Positions 1 through 8,262 are shown, counted from the stretch's first letter. The stretch is 23,028 nt of DNA from JBFELU01 sp041572755 (GCA_041572755.1 JBFFRY010000033.1:1-23028), one strand, 5' to 3'. Notes: generated by a model from the letters alone, not told the origin. Made by a program: numbers and translations.

Positions 1-1
1 C

Positions 2-148
2 CTCGTGCAGTGGCAGGACGTCGCCGGAGAGGCTCTGTGTTCCATGACGGTCGTGACCATCTGGGACCTCGATCCCGATGGCCTCATCACCCACGAGTCC
101 ATCTACTACGACCCAACGGATGTGCTCGAATGCGGATGGGAGTCTTGA
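2..148 (+). CDS. NTF2/SnoaL-like domain protein, C-terminal fragment
   Basis: The first 48 codons form an open frame that enters from outside the window and ends at TGA 146-148. The visible tail includes TVVTIWDLDPDGLITHESIYY followed by a short hydrophilic end. A beta strand, a turn with DxDGxI, then another strand ending near a YYD motif is typical of the last part of SnoaL-like, NTF2-fold proteins (small cone-shaped ligand-binding or isomerase domains). The substrate cannot be judged from this piece. The gene converges on pcrA, with only 27 bases between the two stops and no clear terminator between them. The family call rests on motif likeness only; the open frame is certain, the family moderately so. 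Confidence 0.55.
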   Translation, partial: LVQWQDVAGEALCSMTVVTIWDLDPDGLITHESIYYDPTDVLECGWES

Positions 149-175
149 TCGACGGACTGCAGCCCCTCGGGACCC

Positions 176-2359
176 CTACCCTCGCTCCAGCGGTGCCCAG
201 GCCACCAGCAGCCGCTTGCGGCCCCGCTCGTCGAAGTCGACGACGGCCTCGGTGCGGTCGCCGCTGCCCGACAGCTCCCGAATCGTGCCCAACCCCCACT
301 GGCGGTGCCGGATCCGGTCGCCGCGTGAAAGTTCGTTGCCGTCCAGCGTCGGCTGCTGCGACGCCGCCTCGCGCCGGGTCCGGAGGCGCTTCTCAGCCTG
401 CTCCACCAACGACTCGGGGATCTCCCGCAGGAAACGGCTCGGGGTGTTGTAGTTGGTGGCGCCCCACAGGTTGCGGGCAATCGCCAGCGAGAGATACAGC
501 CGCTCCTGCGCCCTGGTCAATCCGACATAACAGAGTCTCCGTTCCTCCTCGAGCTGCTCGGGATCGCCCAGAGACCGCATGTGGGGGAACACCCCCTCCT
601 CTAGGCCGGCGATGAAGATCACCGGGAACTCGAGGCCCTTGGCGTTGTGCAAGGTCATCAAGGTGATAGCCCCGGCTTCCTCATCGAGGCCGTCCACGTC
701 GGTGGCGAGACTGACCGACTCCAAGAAGAGCTCGAGCCTGCGCAGACCGTCGAGCGCATCCCAGTCCTGCTCCTCGCTGCCCCCGAGGGGGCCGGCGCTC
801 TCGAACTCCTCGGCGACGCCCGTCAGCTCGCGAAGGTTCTCCACCCGTCCCAGAGCCTCCATGGTGCCTTCCTCCTCGAGGGCGACCTGATAGCCGGTCA
901 GTTCGAGCACGGCCTCGAGTGCCGCCCTGGGACCCTCGTCGGCTCGCTCGCGTAGCTCCTCGAGCAGGGCGAGGAACTCGCCGATCTGCTTGCGGGCCCG
1001 GGCCGAGACGCGGGGGTTCTCCTCGATGCGGGACAGCGCCCCGGTGAACGAGACCCCCTCCGCTTCGGCGAACCGATCCACATGGCCCACGGTCGTCACC
1101 CCGATGCCCCGCTTGGGCACGTTGACGATCCGCTTCATAGCGACCTGATCGTCCTCGTTGACCATGGCCCGCAGGTAGGCGAGCACATCCTTGACCTCGC
1201 GACGCTCGTAGAACTTCGGTCCGCCGATGACCTGGTAGGGCACGCCGTAGCGCACCAGGATCTCCTCGATCACCCGGCTCTGAGCATGAGTGCGATAGAA
1301 GACTGCGATATTGGAGGCCGACACGCCTTCATCGCCGAGCTTCCCCACCTCCTCAGCAATGAAGGCGGCCTCGTCGTGCTCGTCCTCCGCTCGATACACC
1401 GTCACCGGATCGCCCACCCCGAGGTCGGTCCACAGGTTCTTGGGTTTGCGCGCCGCGTTCTGGGAGATCACCGAATTGGCGGCATCCAGAATCGTCTGCG
1501 TCGAGCGGTAGTTGCGCTCCAACATCACCACCCGAGCGTCCGGATAGTCGCGCTCGAAATCGAGGATGTTGCGGATGTCGGCACCCCGGAAGGCATAGAT
1601 GCTCTGATCGGAATCGCCCACCACGCACACATTGCGATGCTTCGCTCCGAGCAACTGCACCAGCTGGTACTGGGCGTGGTTGGTGTCCTGGTATTCGTCG
1701 ACCAGGACGTAGCGGAACCGGTCCTGATAGTGGTCCAGCACGTCGGGAAAGGCACCGAACAGCTCGACCGTGATCATCAGGAGGTCGTCGAAGTCCATGG
1801 CCGAGGCCTCCAGCAGCCGCTGCTGGTAGAGGCGGTACACGTCGGCGACCCGCTCGTGGTAGGGGCCCGATCCCTGTGCCGCAAAGGACTCGAAGTCGAC
1901 GAGCTCGTTCTTGGCGTTGCTGATCGCCGCCTTGATCGCCTTGGGCGGGAACCGCTTGGGGTCGAGATCGAGGTCCCGAACGCAGAACTCGATCAGCCGA
2001 CGCGAGTCGATGTCGTCGTAGATCGAGAACGCCGACCGATACCCCAGGAGAGGGGCGTCCCGGCGCAGGATGCGGACGCAGGCACTGTGGAACGTCGAGA
2101 TCCACATCCCTCCGACGACCCGCCCCACCAGCCGCTCGATCCGCTGCTTCATCTCATCGGCGGCTCGGTTGGTGAACGTGATCGCGAGGATCGAATAGGG
2201 GGAAACCTCGAGATCATGGATCAGATGAGCGATCCGATAGGTGAGCACCCGCGTCTTCCCCGAACCGGCACCGGCCACCACCAGCACCGGGCCGTCGGTG
2301 GCGGCAACGGCCTCGCGTTGCGCCGCATTCAGATCGCGAAAGAGCGGGGACTCGGTCAC
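176..2359 (-). CDS. pcrA: ATP-dependent DNA helicase PcrA/UvrD (superfamily 1A)
   Basis: This 727-residue protein unwinds DNA 3' to 5' in nucleotide excision repair, mismatch repair and clearing of replication and transcription blocks. All SF1A motifs are visible: Walker A GAGSGKT (about residues 30-36), motif Ia TFTNRAADEM (61-70), DEYQDT (221-226), GDSDQSIYAFRGA (248-260), RNYRS (282-286), then TLHNAKGLEF and VGLTRAQERLYL in the second RecA-like domain. The last 48 residues (about 680-727, starting GDRIRHRQWGLGTI) match the Tudor-like tail that PcrA uses to bind RNA polymerase. The start is GTG at 2359-2357, giving MTESPLFRDLNAAQREAV. No Shine-Dalgarno precedes it; a TATACT box eight bases upstream suggests a leaderless mRNA. 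It lies 44 bases after the hybrid kinase gene on the same strand. Family call is secure; UvrD1 versus PcrA naming is a convention. Confidence 0.96.
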   Translation of the reverse strand: MTESPLFRDLNAAQREAVAATDGPVLVVAGAGSGKTRVLTYRIAHLIHDLEVSPYSILAITFTNRAADEMKQRIERLVGRVVGGMWISTFHSACVRILRRDAPLLGYRSAFSIYDDIDSRRLIEFCVRDLDLDPKRFPPKAIKAAISNAKNELVDFESFAAQGSGPYHERVADVYRLYQQRLLEASAMDFDDLLMITVELFGAFPDVLDHYQDRFRYVLVDEYQDTNHAQYQLVQLLGAKHRNVCVVGDSDQSIYAFRGADIRNILDFERDYPDARVVMLERNYRSTQTILDAANSVISQNAARKPKNLWTDLGVGDPVTVYRAEDEHDEAAFIAEEVGKLGDEGVSASNIAVFYRTHAQSRVIEEILVRYGVPYQVIGGPKFYERREVKDVLAYLRAMVNEDDQVAMKRIVNVPKRGIGVTTVGHVDRFAEAEGVSFTGALSRIEENPRVSARARKQIGEFLALLEELRERADEGPRAALEAVLELTGYQVALEEEGTMEALGRVENLRELTGVAEEFESAGPLGGSEEQDWDALDGLRRLELFLESVSLATDVDGLDEEAGAITLMTLHNAKGLEFPVIFIAGLEEGVFPHMRSLGDPEQLEEERRLCYVGLTRAQERLYLSLAIARNLWGATNYNTPSRFLREIPESLVEQAEKRLRTRREAASQQPTLDGNELSRGDRIRHRQWGLGTIRELSGSGDRTEAVVDFDERGRKRLLVAWAPLERG

Positions 2360-2367
2360 CGGGGGGG

Positions 2368-2373
2368 AGTATA
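2368..2373 (-). promoter_or_regulatory. candidate -10 box for leaderless pcrA
   Basis: On the minus strand this is TATACT, five of six to the sigma-70 consensus, and it is followed by eight bases and then the GTG start of pcrA. The gap is a run of C with no purine-rich ribosome site. Transcription would begin at or within a base or two of the start codon. No -35 hexamer is evident, as is common in actinobacterial promoters. Inference from position and motif. Confidence 0.5.
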
Positions 2374-2403
2374 CGAAGGGGCTCTCCGGAGCACGGGAGC
2401 GAG

Positions 2404-4434
2404 TTACTGGGCGGCGCGACGCTCCATGAGTTCGCCGAGCGCACGACTGAGAGCACCCTTGCGGACGTCGTCCTTGTCGAAGTAGGCGTCGGCACCGGCG
2501 GCCAGGGCCCGGGCCTGATCCTGCGAGGTCGCCTGCCCGGACAGCATCACGATCGGAGCATCCACGCCGAGGGCACGAATCCGCTGCACCAGAGTGGCGC
2601 CGTCCATCTCGGGGAGCACATAGTCCAGGACGATGCCATCGAACCGCTCGTGCGCCACCAGCTCGAGGGTCTCCGCCGCCGAGGCCGCCAGCGCCACCAC
2701 GAATCCGGCCGACCCCAGCGCGCCGCCGACGATCTGACGGGCCCCCCGCGAGTCGTCGACGACCAAGACTCGGGGCTGCGAATCGGGAAGATCCCGAACC
2801 TGGCGAGCCCGTTCCACCAGCCGGACCGGGTCGACGATGACGACTACGTCGCCGGCCCCCAGGAGGGCGGCTCCGGTCAGGTGGGGAACACCGTCGAGCA
2901 GAGGGCCGAGCTCACGGGCGGCAACCTGTCTGGCACCGAGATCCCGCCCCACCGCGAACCCAACCGGCCCTCCCGAGCTGGAGACGATGAGGATCTGCGT
3001 CTGCGGATCCTCATCGACGAGACCCACCGACTCGGCGAACGAGAACACCGGGATCTCACCGTCCCGCCACGCCACCGACTCGCCGATCTCGCCGTCGACC
3101 GCCAGACGGTCAACGACGGCGAGTTCGGGAACTCCCCACATCTGTCCCGCCGCAACGATGAGCACCACGTCCTGCAACGCCCGCGACGTGGGAACGACGA
3201 TCTCGATCCGGGTACCGCGCCCCGTCGCCGAATCGATGGTGAGGCTGCCGTGAAGCTGCTCCACGGCCTCGGCGACCATCGCCAGACCGCTGCCGTCGCC
3301 GACGATGTCGTCGGGTGCGGCGGTGGAGAAGCCCGGTGACAGGAGCACCGCACGGAGGAGATCGGCGTCGGGGTTCTCGTCGGGTTCGATCAAGCCGCGC
3401 TCCCGAGCCGAATGGTGCACGGCTTCCCAGTCGATCCCGCCGCCGTCGTCCTCGACGACGACTCGCAACTTGTTGTCCTCGATGGTGGCCCGCAGCGCCA
3501 CGGTCGCCGTCGGGGGCTTCCCGGCCGCGGCTCGGGCATCTTGAGTCTCGATGCCGTGCCGCACCGCGTTGACGAGGAGCTGCCGCAGCGGGTCGCCGAT
3601 CGTCTCCAGCACCTGCCGATCGACGGCGATCTCATCCCCGATCAGCTCGAACCGGATCTCCTTGCCGGCCTTGCGAGCGACGTATCGCACCAGTTGGGAG
3701 AACGTCGCAGTGACCTCCTCCATCGGTGCCGCCGCCAGTTCCAGGGCGCGGTCCTGCAGCGCAACCGCCAGGGCGCCGGCCGTGCCGATCGAAGCCCGCA
3801 GGCGCTCCTCCTCCTCGCTCTCACCCGTCGAAACCGAGTCGATCAGGTTGGCCATGGCCTCCACGTCGATCCGCAGCGAGCAGATGTCGTTGATGAGCCT
3901 GAAGAGCTCGGCGGCGTTGACCCGCACGGTCTCACCGTGCGCCCAGGAGTCGAGGGCCACCAGGAGGCCCCCGAGATCACCGGATTCGCCGAGAGTCGCC
4001 TCCGCTCCCGAACCGAGTTGATGGACGGTCGCTCCTTCGTCACCGAAGGCAGGATCCGGACCCCGCCCCGAAGCGACTGCATCGAGGCTCTTGCAGGCGG
4101 TGACCAGGTCGTCGATGGCCCCATCGAGTGCCGCCGGCAACACCTCGGCAACCCGAACCAGCGCCTTCCACAGGGCGACACCGGCCGGAGCCCGGTTCTC
4201 GACGGCGGCCTGCATCACATCTTCGATCAGCCGCCCGGCCTCGCCGATCTCGGTGAAGCCCATCATTCGGGCGGTCCCTTTGATCGTGTGGCCCTCCCGC
4301 TTCAGATCGACGTACGTGCCGTCCGGAGCGGAACCGGATGCGAGCAGCCCGGCGCCGGCGGCGATGCGGCCGGAACGCTCCACCACTTCGTCGCGAAACA
4401 ACGCTTTGAGATCGTCGTCGTCGTATGCGTGCAA
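2404..4434 (-). CDS. CheA-type hybrid histidine kinase (Hpt-HATPase-CheW-receiver)
   Basis: A 676-residue cytoplasmic kinase with domains in CheA order plus a receiver. An Hpt domain carries the phospho-acceptor in GHTIKG (His49). A dimerisation and ATPase region follows: N-box around DPLRQLLVNAVRHGIE (281-296, Asn289), G1 EDDGGGID (328-335) and G2 GDGSGLAMV (379-387). Residues about 418-545 look like a CheW/P5 module. The receiver begins at RVLVVDD (555-561), with Asp604 in VLDYVLPEMDG as acceptor and Lys654 as the conserved lysine. No CheY-binding P2 domain and no transmembrane segment is seen. Start is TTG at 4434-4432, chosen because a perfect AGGAGG lies five bases upstream. No MCP, CheW, CheR, CheB or flagellar gene is nearby, so input and output are unknown. 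It follows guaA by 69 bases and may be co-transcribed. ChpA/PilL-like control of surface motility is possible but unsupported here. Confidence 0.88.
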   Translation of the reverse strand: MHAYDDDDLKALFRDEVVERSGRIAAGAGLLASGSAPDGTYVDLKREGHTIKGTARMMGFTEIGEAGRLIEDVMQAAVENRAPAGVALWKALVRVAEVLPAALDGAIDDLVTACKSLDAVASGRGPDPAFGDEGATVHQLGSGAEATLGESGDLGGLLVALDSWAHGETVRVNAAELFRLINDICSLRIDVEAMANLIDSVSTGESEEEERLRASIGTAGALAVALQDRALELAAAPMEEVTATFSQLVRYVARKAGKEIRFELIGDEIAVDRQVLETIGDPLRQLLVNAVRHGIETQDARAAAGKPPTATVALRATIEDNKLRVVVEDDGGGIDWEAVHHSARERGLIEPDENPDADLLRAVLLSPGFSTAAPDDIVGDGSGLAMVAEAVEQLHGSLTIDSATGRGTRIEIVVPTSRALQDVVLIVAAGQMWGVPELAVVDRLAVDGEIGESVAWRDGEIPVFSFAESVGLVDEDPQTQILIVSSSGGPVGFAVGRDLGARQVAARELGPLLDGVPHLTGAALLGAGDVVVIVDPVRLVERARQVRDLPDSQPRVLVVDDSRGARQIVGGALGSAGFVVALAASAAETLELVAHERFDGIVLDYVLPEMDGATLVQRIRALGVDAPIVMLSGQATSQDQARALAAGADAYFDKDDVRKGALSRALGELMERRAAQ

Positions 4435-4503
4435 GGCGGCCTCCTGGGCATGCCGCGGCCCAGAAGGTGTATCGACCGGCCTCGGAACCCCCTTGAGAGA
4501 GGT

Positions 4504-6033
4504 CTACTCCCACTCGATGGTCGACGGGGGCTTCGACGAGACGTCGTAGGCGACCCGGTTGATGCCGGGACCCTCGTTGATGACCCGGGCCGAGATCCGC
4601 TCCAGAACCTCGTATGGCAGCCGGGCCCAGTCGGCGGTCATCGCATCCTCGCTGGTGACGGCCCGCACGATCAGCGGATAGGCATAGGTGCGCTGGTCCC
4701 CCTGCACCCCCACCGAACGGATGGCCGGAAGGACCCCGAACGCCTGCCAGATCTCGCGATAGAGGCCGGCCCGCCGAATCTCCTCGACGATGATCGCATC
4801 GGCGGCCCGCAAGACCGCGAGCCGCTCTGCGGTCACCTCGCCGATGATCCGCACCGCCAGTCCGGGCCCGGGGAACGGCTGCCGCCACACGATCTCTGCA
4901 GGCAGGCCGAGCTCCTCACCGACGGCCCGCACCTCGTCCTTGAAGAGGTCGCGGAGCGGTTCGACCAACTCGAAACGCATGTCGTCGGGAAGCCCGCCCA
5001 CGTTGTGGTGGCTCTTGATACGGGCCGCATCGCGGGTCCCGCTCTCGATCACGTCGGGATACAACGTGCCTTGGACGAGAAAGCCGGCGTCGGCGTGCCC
5101 GGCGGCAACCTCCTCGAAGACCCGAATGAAAGTCTCGCCGATGATCTTCCGCTTGGTCTCCGGATCCTCGACCCCCTCGAGGGCCCCCAGGAACCGCTCG
5201 GAAGCATCGACGTGAACCAGGTTCACCTGGAAGTGAGCACGAAAGGTCTCCTCGACCTGCTCCGCTTCTCGCTCCCGCAACAGGCCGTGATCTATGAAGA
5301 CACAAGTCAACTGGTCTCCGACCGCCCGGTGCACGAGGGCCGCCGCCACCGAGGAGTCGACTCCTCCGGAGAGACCGCAGATCACCTTGCTGCGCCCGAC
5401 GGCGGCCCGTATGTCGGCCACCGCCCGCTCGATGATCGACACCCGCGTCCACGACGGCCGTGCTCCGCAGGCCTCGTACAGGAAGTGCTGCAGAATCTCC
5501 TGGCCTCGCGGGGTGTGCACCACCTCGGGGTGGAACTGGACACCGAACAGGCCCCGGTCGGGATCCTCCATGGCCGCCACCGGCGAGGCCGCCGTGGTCG
5601 CCGCCACGGTGAAGCCGGGAGGCTGTTTCACCACCGCGTCGCGATGACTCATCCACACGGTCTGCACCTCGGGAAGGTCACCGAAGAGCAGTGAAGGGCT
5701 GCTCGCCGAGAGTTCGGTCTTGCCGAACTCGGCCGCATCGGTGCGGGCCACGTCGCCGCCGAGAGCATCGGCGATCACCTGATGGCCGTAACAGATGCCG
5801 AGGATCGGTATGCCAAGCTCCAGGATCTCGGGATCGAGGGTGTAGGCGTCGTCGGCGTACACCGAGGCGGGACCACCGGACAGGATGATGCCGACCGGTG
5901 CCAGGTCGCGGATGGCGGCGGCGGTCACGTCGCGTGGGACGATCTCCGAGAAGACGTGGGCGTCGCGGACCTTGCGGGCGATCAGTTGGGCGTACTGGGC
6001 CCCGAAATCGACGACGCAGACCCGCTCGATCAT
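4504..6033 (-). CDS. guaA: GMP synthase (glutamine-hydrolysing)
   Basis: Converts XMP, ATP and glutamine to GMP, the last step of guanine nucleotide synthesis. The 509-residue length is normal. The N-terminal class I amidotransferase domain has the nucleophile in GICYGHQ (Cys81) and the His/Glu pair in FHPEV (His168, Glu170). The ATP-pyrophosphatase domain has the P-loop GLSGGVDSS (220-228), and the dimerisation domain ends with the canonical SKPPSTIEWE. Start is ATG at 6033-6031, beginning MIERVCVVDFGAQYAQ; the same reading frame stays open upstream across guaB3, but that part is not GuaA. The stop of guaB3 and this ATG share one base (TGATG), implying translational coupling. GuaB3 would supply the XMP if it acts as an IMP dehydrogenase. 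Very secure. Confidence 0.98.
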   Translation of the reverse strand: MIERVCVVDFGAQYAQLIARKVRDAHVFSEIVPRDVTAAAIRDLAPVGIILSGGPASVYADDAYTLDPEILELGIPILGICYGHQVIADALGGDVARTDAAEFGKTELSASSPSLLFGDLPEVQTVWMSHRDAVVKQPPGFTVAATTAASPVAAMEDPDRGLFGVQFHPEVVHTPRGQEILQHFLYEACGARPSWTRVSIIERAVADIRAAVGRSKVICGLSGGVDSSVAAALVHRAVGDQLTCVFIDHGLLREREAEQVEETFRAHFQVNLVHVDASERFLGALEGVEDPETKRKIIGETFIRVFEEVAAGHADAGFLVQGTLYPDVIESGTRDAARIKSHHNVGGLPDDMRFELVEPLRDLFKDEVRAVGEELGLPAEIVWRQPFPGPGLAVRIIGEVTAERLAVLRAADAIIVEEIRRAGLYREIWQAFGVLPAIRSVGVQGDQRTYAYPLIVRAVTSEDAMTADWARLPYEVLERISARVINEGPGINRVAYDVSSKPPSTIEWE

Positions 6034-7190
6034 CAGGCCATGCCGGTGCGTTGCTCGCGCTGGAGCGCCTTGCCCTCCGTCTGCAGGGCCGGTGCCACCA
6101 TGACCTCCGCCTTCTGGAACTCCTTCACGTCGGCATACCCCGTGGTGGCCATCGCCACTCGCAGCGCCCCGAAGAGGTTCCGGCGGCCGTCGTTCTCGTG
6201 AGCGGGTCCCACCAGTATCTCCGGGAGCGTGCCGAGCGTGCCCATCTCCACCCGAGCCCCGCGCGGCAGGGTCGGATGGAAGGTTGCCATCCCCCAGTGG
6301 AATCCCCGGCCGGGAGCCTCGTCGGCGGCTGCCAGCGGCGACCCCAGCATGACCGCATCGGCTCCACATGCGATGGCCTTGGCGATGTCGCCGCCGGTTC
6401 TCATGCCCCCGTCGGCGATCACATGCACGTAACGGCCGGTCTCGTCGAGATATTGGATCCTGGCACCGGCGGCGTCGGCGATCGCGGTCGCCTGGGGCAC
6501 CCCGACGCCCAGCACGCCGCGGGTGGTGCAAGCCGCACCGGGTCCCACGCCCACCAGAACCCCGATGGCCCCGGTCCGCATGAGGTGGAGCGCAGTCGAA
6601 TAGGACGCGCAACCTCCGACGATCACGGGGAGATCGAAGCCGGAGATGAACTCCCCGAGGTTCAACGGCTCCTGGGTCGACGAAACGTGCTCGGCGGACA
6701 CCACGGTGCCCTGGACGACCAGGATGTCGAGACCGGCTTCCACCGTGAGAGCGGCGTAGTCGAGAACCCGCTGAGGGGTGAGGCTGGCGGCGGTGGTGAC
6801 GCCCCCCTGTCGCATCTCTTCGATCCGCCGCCCGATCAACTCCGGCCGAATGGGCTCCTGATAGAGCTCTTGCATCCGCCGGGTGGCCTTGTCGCCGGAG
6901 AGCGAGGCCACCTCGGCGAACACCGGCTCGGGATCCTCGTAACGGGTCCACAAGCCTTCGAGGTTGAGCACCGCCAGACCCCCGAGGCGGCCCACCGTCA
7001 CCGCAGTCGCCGGGCTGACGCCGGAGTCCATCGCCGATGCCATCATCGGGAGCTCGAATCGGTAGGCGTCGATCTCCCACGAGATGTCGACGTCGTCGGG
7101 ATCTCGGGTTCGCCGGCTGGGAACGATGGCCACGTCGTCGAGGCCCCAGGCACGCCTACCCGACTTTCCGATCCCGATCTCGATCTCCAT
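6033..7190 (-). CDS. guaB3: GuaB3-family IMP dehydrogenase-related protein
   Basis: A 385-residue TIM-barrel protein of the IMP dehydrogenase/GMP reductase superfamily. It lacks the paired CBS domains of ordinary GuaB, as expected for the GuaB3 family of actinobacteria and cyanobacteria. The catalytic loop GPGAACTTRGVLGVGVPQ keeps the thioimidate cysteine (Cys221), and the phosphate-binding run IADGGMRTGGDIAKAI (258-273) is intact. The N-terminus EIGIGKSGRRAWGLDDVAIVPS is typical of GuaB3. A cyanobacterial GuaB3 has been shown to oxidise IMP to XMP, so this role is likely. Start is ATG 7190-7188 with GGAGG about four bases upstream. It overlaps guaA by one base. No full-length guaB2 lies in the window, although in mycobacteria guaB2 is directly next to guaB3. 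Confidence 0.93.
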   Translation of the reverse strand: MEIEIGIGKSGRRAWGLDDVAIVPSRRTRDPDDVDISWEIDAYRFELPMMASAMDSGVSPATAVTVGRLGGLAVLNLEGLWTRYEDPEPVFAEVASLSGDKATRRMQELYQEPIRPELIGRRIEEMRQGGVTTAASLTPQRVLDYAALTVEAGLDILVVQGTVVSAEHVSSTQEPLNLGEFISGFDLPVIVGGCASYSTALHLMRTGAIGVLVGVGPGAACTTRGVLGVGVPQATAIADAAGARIQYLDETGRYVHVIADGGMRTGGDIAKAIACGADAVMLGSPLAAADEAPGRGFHWGMATFHPTLPRGARVEMGTLGTLPEILVGPAHENDGRRNLFGALRVAMATTGYADVKEFQKAEVMVAPALQTEGKALQREQRTGMA

Positions 7191-7204
7191 GAGTCCTCCC
7201 CGGG

Positions 7205-7240
7205 CGGCTCGGCGGAGCGTACCAGGGGGCCGCCGAGCCG
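7205..7240. repeat. perfect 11-bp inverted repeat upstream of guaB3
   Basis: CGGCTCGGCGG (7205-7215) and CCGCCGAGCCG (7230-7240) are exact inverse complements separated by 14 bases. It sits between the trpS stop and the guaB3 start, both on the minus strand. It could be a trpS terminator hairpin, though no T-run follows, or a dyad operator, since the loop holds a candidate -10 for guaB3. The repeat is seen directly; the role is inference. Confidence 0.8.
7216..7221 (-). promoter_or_regulatory. candidate extended -10 box for guaB3-guaA
   Basis: Minus-strand TACGCT preceded by TGG reads TGGTACGCT, an extended -10 pattern (TGnTAnnnT). The predicted start would be near 7209, giving a leader of about 19 bases that includes the GGAGG of guaB3. 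The box lies wholly inside the loop of the 11-bp inverted repeat. No good -35 is visible. Motif-based, moderate support. Confidence 0.35.
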
Positions 7241-7249
7241 GAACGGGCG

Positions 7250-8233
7250 TCAGCCGGTCAGGCCGACCAGGCGGCGAACTCGCTGCTGATAGCCCTCGGC
7301 CTGAGTACGGGCATCGAGGGCGCCCCGCTGCATGAGGCGGTCGACTTCGGCGTCGTCGAGTTCCCGGTACTTGCTGCGCACCGGGGCGAGGCCGTTGACG
7401 ATCGCCTCGGCGACGACATCCTTGAAGGTGCCGTAGCCGGCATCGCCGTACTCCTTCTCGATGTCGTCGATCGAGGTTCCGGTGAACAGCGACAGCATCT
7501 CGATGAGGTTGGAGACCCCCGGCTTCTCCTCCCAGTCGTACCGCACCTCGCGCCCGGAATCGGTCACCGCCCTCTTCACCTTCCCGCGGATCGAGTCGGG
7601 GTCGTCGAGCACCAGGATCCGGCTCGTCGGGTCGGGATCAGATTTGGACATCTTGGCGGTCGGGTCCTGCAGCGACATGACGCGGGCCCCCGTCTCGGGG
7701 ATGATGGGCTCCGGCACCGGGAACTCGTCGCCGAAGCGGCCGTTGAACCGGATCGCCAGGTCCCGGGTGAGTTCGAGGTGCTGTTTCTGGTCCTCCCCGA
7801 CGGGCACGGCATGGGCCCGGAACAGGAGGATGTCGGCGGCCATCAGGACCGGGTAGCCGTAGAGGCCCAGGTTGGAGCCGGCCCGATCGGCCTTGTCCTT
7901 CCACTGGGTCATCCGGTTCAGCTGGCCGGTCGAGGCGATGGTCCCCAGGATCCAGGCGAGCTCGGTGTGCTGGGGCACCTGACTCTGGTAGTAGAACAGC
8001 GACCGCTCCGGGTCGATCCCGCAGGCCAGCAGCACCTTGGCCGCCTCGTGCCGGTCGTGATTGAACTCGGCCGGGTCGAGCGGCACGGTGATGGCGTGCA
8101 GGTCGACGACGCAGTACACGCAGTCGAAGTCGTCCTGGAGCGCCACCCAGTTCCGCAGTGCCCCGAGGTAGTTGCCGATGTGGATGTTCCCCGTCGGCTG
8201 CAAGCCCGAGAAGATCTTCTTGCGTTCCACCAT
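7250..8233 (-). CDS. trpS: Tryptophanyl-tRNA synthetase
   Basis: Class I aminoacyl-tRNA synthetase that charges tRNA-Trp; 327 residues, the normal bacterial length. The HIGH-type signature is HIGN (18-21, in PTGNIHIGNYLGAL), and AKMSKSDPDP carries KMSKS (194-198). The sequence MERKKIFSGLQPTGNIHIG is typical for the N-terminus. The frame stays open upstream to 8326, but that extension is arginine-rich and unlike TrpS. The ATG at 8233 has GGGAGG only one base away, whereas the next codon, GTG at 8230-8228, sits four bases from it, so initiation may be at 8230. The gene is divergent from fhs and is followed by an inverted repeat before guaB3. Function is secure; the start is uncertain by one codon. 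Confidence 0.96.
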   Translation of the reverse strand: MVERKKIFSGLQPTGNIHIGNYLGALRNWVALQDDFDCVYCVVDLHAITVPLDPAEFNHDRHEAAKVLLACGIDPERSLFYYQSQVPQHTELAWILGTIASTGQLNRMTQWKDKADRAGSNLGLYGYPVLMAADILLFRAHAVPVGEDQKQHLELTRDLAIRFNGRFGDEFPVPEPIIPETGARVMSLQDPTAKMSKSDPDPTSRILVLDDPDSIRGKVKRAVTDSGREVRYDWEEKPGVSNLIEMLSLFTGTSIDDIEKEYGDAGYGTFKDVVAEAIVNGLAPVRSKYRELDDAEVDRLMQRGALDARTQAEGYQQRVRRLVGLTG

Positions 8234-8256
8234 GCCTCCCAGGGCCCGATCGGGGG

Positions 8257-8262
8257 AGGGTA
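8257..8262 (-). promoter_or_regulatory. candidate -10 box for trpS
   Basis: Minus-strand TACCCT (TAnnnT) lies 23 bases before the first possible trpS start; it would give a leader of about 17 bases that contains the GGGAGG site. No -35 is clear. The rest of the 194-base region between trpS and fhs shows no T-box, riboswitch or long hairpin that I can recognise. Confidence 0.3.

Noticed and set aside
149..175. Possible terminator between the NTF2-like gene and pcrA
   Set aside because: Only a CTGCAG palindrome and a poor C/G pairing are visible in 27 bases; no convincing stem.
4440..4463. Six-pair hairpin CTGGGC/GCCCAG between guaA and the hybrid kinase
   Set aside because: The stem is short, has no T-run and runs into the kinase ribosome site. 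It could weakly control translation but is not distinguishable from chance in this GC content.
3412..5694. A plus-strand open frame of 760 codons opposite guaA and the hybrid kinase
   Set aside because: It runs antisense to two clear genes, has a biased composition rich in Asp, His, Arg and Gly, and shows no domain motif. Long antisense frames are expected in very GC-rich coding DNA.
6034..7080. A frame fused upstream of guaA that would give an 858-residue protein
   Set aside because: The extension is read in a different frame across guaB3 and is Arg/Gly/Pro-rich low-quality sequence. GuaA starts at MIERVCVVDFG.
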